NCBI GenBank assembly: GCA_963920705.1
Contig: OY987225.1
Span: 32,341,458 to 32,405,457, forward strand
Length of the DNA stretch: 64,000 nt
Direction: 5' to 3'
Source: Odiellus spinosus
Taxonomy: Eukaryota; Arthropoda; Arachnida; Opiliones; Phalangiidae
Shown piece by piece: positions 59,741-64,000 of this stretch. Position 1 is the stretch's first letter, and every line of letters starts with the position of its first letter. The notes under the pieces are model-generated. The model was given only the letters and a program-made list of their open reading frames with translations. It searched no databases and had not been told where the DNA came from. Position numbers and translations under genes: made by a program.

Positions 59741-60398
59741 CTATATAGAAATAGCCAAGGGGAGAAGGAGGGGAGGGGTTATAGGAAGGACCGGAAGAAG
59801 GGACAGAAGGCAGAAGCCCCATTCGGGCTAACACGGTCCGGGATTAATCTTCATTTCGCATGACAATAGACATGAAAGCTTACTTTGACAGTCCCCAGGC
59901 GTAACTATCGTAAAACCAAACCTTACCCCTCTACCTTCGTGGGGTTTAGCCCCCCCTCCCCCCATACCTCTTCAACGTTTTTGCGCTCCTAAAAACACTA
60001 TACAAGTCTCAAAGTTAGTTTGTTCATGGTGTTAGTCTGAATATGGTGGAAGTTTTCATTAGAATTTGGGGTTAAAGGTCCAATCTAAATTATTTATTAT
60101 ATAATATTTAAAATTAGACTAATTATTTGAAACTTTAGCTAATTTCGGTATTTTTTTCTATGATTTAAATTTGGCTTCATATCAAATTAAAATTTTAAGA
60201 TTATAATTTTAAAGATTTTTAAAATTAAATTTATATTGAATTTATTCTTAGATAGGGGTTTGTTTTTGGAGACTATTTCTTTAGATGTTTTTCTCTCGTT
60301 TCACTATCGTCTATTTATTCGCTTCTTTAACGTGGACAGACTTTAAATGGTGGTGGCAGCAGTGTGCGTATCTTTTTGCTAGGTTGAAATGGATATAA
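59741..60398. other. No gene seen
   Basis: C/G-mixed low complexity to about 59960, then AT-rich; nothing recognised. Confidence 0.45.
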
Positions 60399-60878
60399 AA
60401 GGGGAGATTGAAATTCGACAGAGATTGAATTTTATTTCGGTTCCATATCGTTTAAATAGGCCTAAGTATTAGTAAATTTAATTAATAAATTTAATTATCT
60501 TATTTTTAAATTAGGCTTAACAAAAAGTGAATTTTCTTTAAATTTCATGTCGTTTAAATAGGCCTAATCCTTTTTTAATACATAGTAATAATTGTTTACC
60601 TTATTATTAAAATTAAGTGGAGACTTTTATATCTCACTGTTATATAACCAGTCTCTGGCCAATCACGAGAGAAGCGCGCGCTTTCGACAGCTAAATGTTC
60701 CAAACTAGGATTAAGAGGAACATGTTTTTGTAATATATCAAACTCGCCATAGATCCGTGTTAAGCCTACTTTCCCAATTTTTTTTATCTTAAAAGCTTCG
60801 TATTTGTCGTGAACTATAGATCTATTATATAGTTAAGCGATAGAAAATAAATTTCTTGTCGCGTTTCGTTCTCCCTTT
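60399..60878. mobile_element. TTAA-MITE-like family A relative, rearranged
   Basis: AGGGGAGATTGAAATTC at the left and GCGTTTCGTTCTCCC before TTTAA at the right. The block TCGTTTAAATAGGCCTAA occurs twice inside (about 60449 and 60552), a partial internal duplication. Confidence 0.6.
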
Positions 60879-62279
60879 AAACCATGGGATGAGGTATCTG
60901 AGAGTGGGATAACTATATTCGAAGTCGAAATCATCGGTTTGAATTCGCATATATTACCTATGGGAGTTAGTATAGACGTATCCCTCCGCTGTAGACTTAT
61001 AAGTGCTGCTAAGATAAACTGACTTTGGTTATATTTAACCGAATGCATTCTCTATGACTCTTTGTTTTGCTTTCTCTTCTTAGAAGGGGTTTTATTCCAT
61101 TTTTTTTAATTTCCCATTTCTTTTTAGTTTTGAAGTAATGTTATGTTTTTATTATCAACTAGGGGGTAAGATTAATTATAATTTAATGTTTATGTGAGAT
61201 TTTAAAATAAATTTAATTTGTGGTGTCATATTTAATATTTTTTATGTTATGTTTTGGTTATGGAATCTTGAATATAATGTTTTACTATATTATCAACTTG
61301 GGGCTAAGTAAATTATAATTTAAGGCTCATGTACGGGTCCAAATGTGGGTTTTAAATTATATTTAATTAAGTTATGTTTGCGAAATTCCAGAAACTTCTC
61401 AAGAATATATAAGTGAGAAATATAGTCTTAAGATTTAAGGAAAAAGAGATATTTCAATTACTATCTTGAAAGGAAACTAAATATCCATTCCTAAAACCGG
61501 ATTTTATATTGAATTTTGGTTTTTTTTAAGGCTGTAACTAACTTGTAAGTTTAGGTTATGTACTGCCCTTATATAATATATGCGCTTTAAAAATCCAAAC
61601 GGTATTTTTTTGAAATAATTTAATATTTTTCGATTTTTATTCTTATGGTACACTGTACACTTTCCATCTGTCTATAATTTAGAAAACAATATTTGAAAAT
61701 ATATTCAAAAACAATTTAAACCGATCAGTAAAAATAAACCAAAAATATATATCGAGAAATTTATTGTTTATTTTAATTTTATTGGAAAGTTTTTTATTTT
61801 TTTTCAACACTGAAACAATGTTCTTTAATTGACCTATATTTGCTCTTTTAATTAGTTAATAATTATCGTCCTTTTGCGTTCGCGAAAATCATTTAACATT
61901 TGTTTTATTTGGTATTCGAAGAATTCGGTTTCTAATTTAGAAAAAAAACGGCAAAACACAAATTGAATTCGGCAGATATTAACCGGTTTAAAAAAAAAAT
62001 ATCGAATCAGGTAGCAATATTAATTAGCTTTTTGCGTGTAATGTTTTTTTTTATTCGCTTATTTGATTCGCCACTTTAAAAGCCTCAACGTCCAATCACT
62101 TGATGCGCTTAAGCAAGGATATTTCTTTTTTATTGCCACAACTAGAATTTCTTTTTAACAAGCGTCCGAAAAAAGGCAAATATTCACAGATCGGCGCTCC
62201 GAACATTTTCCAATATATTTTTAGAATGGTTTTTTTTTCTTCACTTTTATTTTTAACGCCCTGCCATGGTTCGCTTATT
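60879..62279. other. No gene seen; 3' flank of the Beat-like gene
   Basis: AT-rich sequence with no recognised exon, array or MITE. It lies beyond the predicted polyadenylation signal. Confidence 0.45.
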
Positions 62280-62285
62280 TTTATT
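62280..62285 (-). promoter_or_regulatory. Polyadenylation signal of the Beat-like gene
   Basis: AATAAA on the minus strand, about 130 nt downstream of the exon D stop codon. It is the first good hexamer in the predicted 3' UTR. In this AT-rich DNA such hexamers also occur by chance. Confidence 0.45.
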
Positions 62286-62413
62286 TAGCTCCTGAGAATT
62301 TTTTTGTTCCCTGTCTTTGTGAAAAACAAACGCTTCACTAATATATGACGTCACTTGCAGTTCACGAGATAGCGCACGTAACGTCACGCGCGAACAAAAC
62401 GAAAGAAAAAAGG

Positions 62414-62505
62414 TCACTTGTGAAGGTGTTGTAGAAAGAAATTTATCAGCCACGTGATTGATACTAATTTGGACACTGTCCATTTCAAGGGATGTGACCA
62501 TGGAG
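62414..62505 (-). CDS. Beat-family protein, terminal exon with hydrophobic tail (exon D)
   Basis: Minus-strand terminal exon. A good pyrimidine-rich acceptor (TTTTTCACATTTCAG) precedes it, and its phase matches the end of exon C (one base carried in). It adds APWSHPLKWTVSK followed by LVSITWLINFFLQHLHK and a TGA stop at 62414-62416. The run from LVS to QHL is a short hydrophobic segment with almost nothing after it. That suits a C-terminal GPI-attachment signal better than a transmembrane helix with a cytoplasmic tail; Beat family members are known in secreted and membrane-tethered forms. The intron from exon C is 313 bp. An AATAAA lies about 130 nt beyond the stop. Assignment rests on phase, acceptor quality and the hydrophobic tail; transcript evidence would settle it. 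Confidence 0.6.
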
Positions 62506-62818
62506 CTGAAATGTGAAAAATTATATTAATTTAGATTTTTTTTTATTTATACTGTAGGGGAACGTATAGTTTTTTAGTTTAAGCGATGGTCACAAATAGA
62601 CATAATCTGGCTACAATTTAGCCCGAAGACCTTACAATTAAAATGGTAATAATCACTGTTATCTTGTAATAACTGTACTAAGATATGAAAAAACTTAAAA
62701 GCATTGTATTAGATGAGATCTTGATATTTTAGTCACGTAGAACATAAATTAGTCTGGGAATAAGTAGACACAATTTAGCCACGCCTATATACGCAGGCTT
62801 TATAATAAAATAACTTAC

Positions 62819-63050
62819 CTGGTCCTCCGTTGCTGAGTCCATGAAGACCCGAACTTCTTAAACTTCCTCCTATGACGGTTTCTTCGCTGCTCATCCTGAC
62901 AATCTTAGATAAAGACGCTGTACACTTGAGCCTTAATTCCGTGTTTCGCATGTGATAACTTTGAACTTTAAAGCTGAGACCCAGGACGGCGGATCGCGTC
63001 CCGTCGCTATGAATTATGCTCGGATATTTGCGCAAATGTTTCGATTTTAC
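62819..63050 (-). CDS. Beat-family protein, Ig2 C-terminal half (exon C)
   Basis: Minus-strand exon of 232 bp: 77 codons in phase 0 plus one base. It follows a GATTAAG acceptor and ends at G|GTAAGT. It reads VKSKHLRKYPSIIHSDG, then LGLSFKVQSYHM, then LRLKCTASLSKI and MSSEETVIGG, finishing in a serine/glycine-rich linker (LRSSGLHGLSNGGPG). The KCTAS cysteine pairs with the NCTS cysteine of exon B to close the Ig fold. The aromatic Y-W that usually follows the cysteine strand in Beat proteins is replaced here (IVRMSSEE), as it also is in exon A. Phases fit exon B upstream and exon D downstream. Family recognition is from the motif pattern, not from a database search. Confidence 0.85.
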
Positions 63051-63189
63051 CTTAATCAGTTGCGGCGAAATGAGGAGATAGATGGCGCCGAGGGTTAAAG
63101 TTAAAAAAAGATGGAAAAGAAATAGAACTCTAATGAAAGGCGACGTTACCCCAAATATATAAATGTATTAATGGCTGAGATAAACTCAC

Positions 63190-63317
63190 TTCTTGTTCGT
63201 TAATGAACCATTGGAGTTCGACAGGATTTTCGCTCTTGGGCGACGTGCAGTTGACCTCTACCGTCTGACCTACGTCGTACCAAGGTCGACCTCCGTTGAT
63301 TGACGGACCTTTTTCGC
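63190..63317 (-). CDS. Beat-family protein, Ig2 N-terminal half (exon B)
   Basis: Minus-strand exon of 128 bp, entered in phase 1 after a TATTCAG acceptor and left in phase 0 at a GTGAGT donor. The translation begins GEKGPSINGGRPWYDVG and continues QTVEVNCTSPKSENPVE then LQWFINEQE. The GPxIxGGRPxYxVG opening, the NCTS B-strand cysteine and the W-F-I-N C-strand are the hallmark first half of Beat Ig2. NCT is also a possible N-glycosylation site. The G of the first codon is supplied by the preceding exon, and exon A ends in the matching phase. In known Beat genes the preceding exon encodes the end of Ig1; no Ig1 exon is visible between exon A and this exon, which is only 386 bp away. The intron to exon C is 139 bp. 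Confidence 0.85.
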
Positions 63318-63703
63318 CTGAATACCGCGAAATGATTTAATTAAGTCTTCCACGCGCTTGGAAAACTAATTAGGCGAACATCAACGTATACTTTTAACTT
63401 AATTAAAATGATTTTACTGGGGCTTTTCTAAAGGATTGAATATCTAAATAAACCCAAGTTGAAACTAATCGAAATTGTTTAACAACTTCTGGGAACGAAA
63501 AACAATAAATATGGGAAATCCAAATTTATAATTTACACTTATATCTCGACCGAATTCAATTGTAAGAGATCGCGAATTCCCTTAACTATTAAACTATTAA
63601 AACTTTAAAAATGTCCGATTCGGACAGCGGAACTAAAGAACGAGTCAAACGGGGCCAGTTTGAAACGAAAGGGTATATATAGTTTGTCGCGTTTGTCTCT
63701 TAC

Positions 63704-63926
63704 CGCTACTGGGCGGCGTTGGCATGGTAGTATCCCCAACGACTATTTCCTCGCTGATCTTGTCGTAAACCTGAGCGACGGAGGCCGAACATTGGACTTT
63801 GAGCGCTCCCCTCTGCTCTCCCTGGAGATGCTCCGGCTCGATGACGAAGGACAAGTGCGAGATGGAACTCTGGAGACCGTCCGAGTGACGAATCGTCGGC
63901 TGAGAATAGACCCGAGATTTCTCCGC
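63704..63926 (-). CDS. Beat-family protein, extra Ig2 C-terminal half (internal exon A)
   Basis: An internal exon read on the minus strand: 74 codons plus one base. It starts AEKSRVYSQPTIRHSDG and runs through LSFVIEPEHLQG, the cysteine segment LKVQCSASVAQVY and the motif ISEEIVVG. This pattern (HSDG, then LxF, then a KCxAS-type F-strand cysteine, then SEE) is the second half of the second Ig domain in Beaten-path proteins, which are membrane or secreted partners of Sidestep receptors in axon guidance. The acceptor follows AAAAG; the donor is G|GTAAGA, leaving phase 1. The first 17 residues match exon C in length exactly, ending in HSDG in both, which is why this start was chosen, although the frame stays open to the window edge. 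It lies 386 bp upstream of exon B. It is a paralogous copy of exon C, so it is either part of a second Ig2 domain in the same protein or an alternative cassette. Family assignment is strong; its place in the transcript is inferred. Confidence 0.75.
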
Positions 63927-64000
63927 CTTTTCGTAAACACACGTGGTGCCGAAAACCCGGGAACAAGAGCGTAATTGTACCCAAAAGAGACAAAACGGAA
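63927..64000 (-). other. Probable intron upstream of exon A, or continuation of the exon
   Basis: On the minus strand the exon A frame stays open here with no stop to the window edge, reading CVYEK just before the chosen acceptor. Beat proteins do not normally show such a segment before the HSDG block, so it is more likely intron. The window ends before this can be decided. Confidence 0.4.

Noticed and set aside
63706-63993. Alternative frames on both strands over exon A
   Set aside because: The frame ending SASVAQVY...ISEE has the Beat motif and a splice donor; the others are shadows.
1-64000. LTR retroelements, LINE reverse transcriptase or transposase genes
   Set aside because: No long terminal direct repeats and no open frame with reverse-transcriptase, integrase or transposase motifs were seen; all elements found are short and non-coding.

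Overview
This is an AT-rich, repeat-packed stretch of a eukaryotic nuclear genome, almost certainly from an arthropod. Two observations support that. The right edge carries exons of a Beaten-path (Beat) family immunoglobulin gene, a family known from arthropod axon guidance. Two short arrays of TTAGG, the common arthropod telomere unit, also lie in the window. I cannot name the species or order from the sequence.

The only convincing gene is on the minus strand between about 62.3 and 64.0 kb. Four exons with consensus splice sites and matching phases encode the second Ig domain of a Beat-like protein (63190-63317 and 62819-63050), a short terminal exon with a hydrophobic tail (62414-62505), and, upstream, a second copy of the C-terminal half of that Ig domain (63704-63926). 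A polyadenylation signal lies at 62280-62285. The duplicated half-domain, with symmetric phase-1 outer borders, is the most interesting coding observation: it predicts tandem Ig2 domains or mutually exclusive Ig2 cassettes. A lysine-rich possible terminal exon at 59581-59740 is much weaker.

The other 60 kb or so is intergenic or intronic DNA dominated by small non-autonomous DNA transposons (MITEs), none with a recognisable transposase, and by tandem arrays. The MITEs fall into several groups. One group has AGGG ends next to TTAA (3.9, 23.6, 28.5, 33.8, 47.1, 51.3, 59.1 and 60.4 kb). A second has long inverted repeats, CA...TG ends and 7-bp target duplications (14.6, 25.7, 26.6, 46.0 and 57.5 kb). 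A third is hAT-like with CAGGG ends and a minisatellite inside (17.9 and 36.2 kb, probably 20.6 and 30.4 kb). A fourth is CGCG-rich and scattered (0.8, 1.4, 4.8, 12.7, 16.5, 29.4, 43.4 and 50.9 kb). An element at 16.1 kb with a 10-bp target duplication carries a TTAGG array in its middle, and a similar arrangement is seen at 58.1 kb.

Tandem arrays include a 178-bp satellite (48.9-50.4 kb), a 26-bp array of about 41 copies (31.6-32.7 kb), a 20-bp array of 10 near-identical copies (42.0-42.2 kb), a four-copy array of roughly 120-135 bp (10.2-10.7 kb), and arrays that repeat sequence motifs resembling transcription-factor sites (CACGTG every 31 bp at 29.4 kb; TTTCGCGC every 50 bp at 9.2 kb). Three stretches resemble core promoters (8.57, 29.82 and 35.33 kb), but no gene can be attached to them. 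No tRNA, rRNA, CRISPR array, LTR element or long transposon ORF was found.
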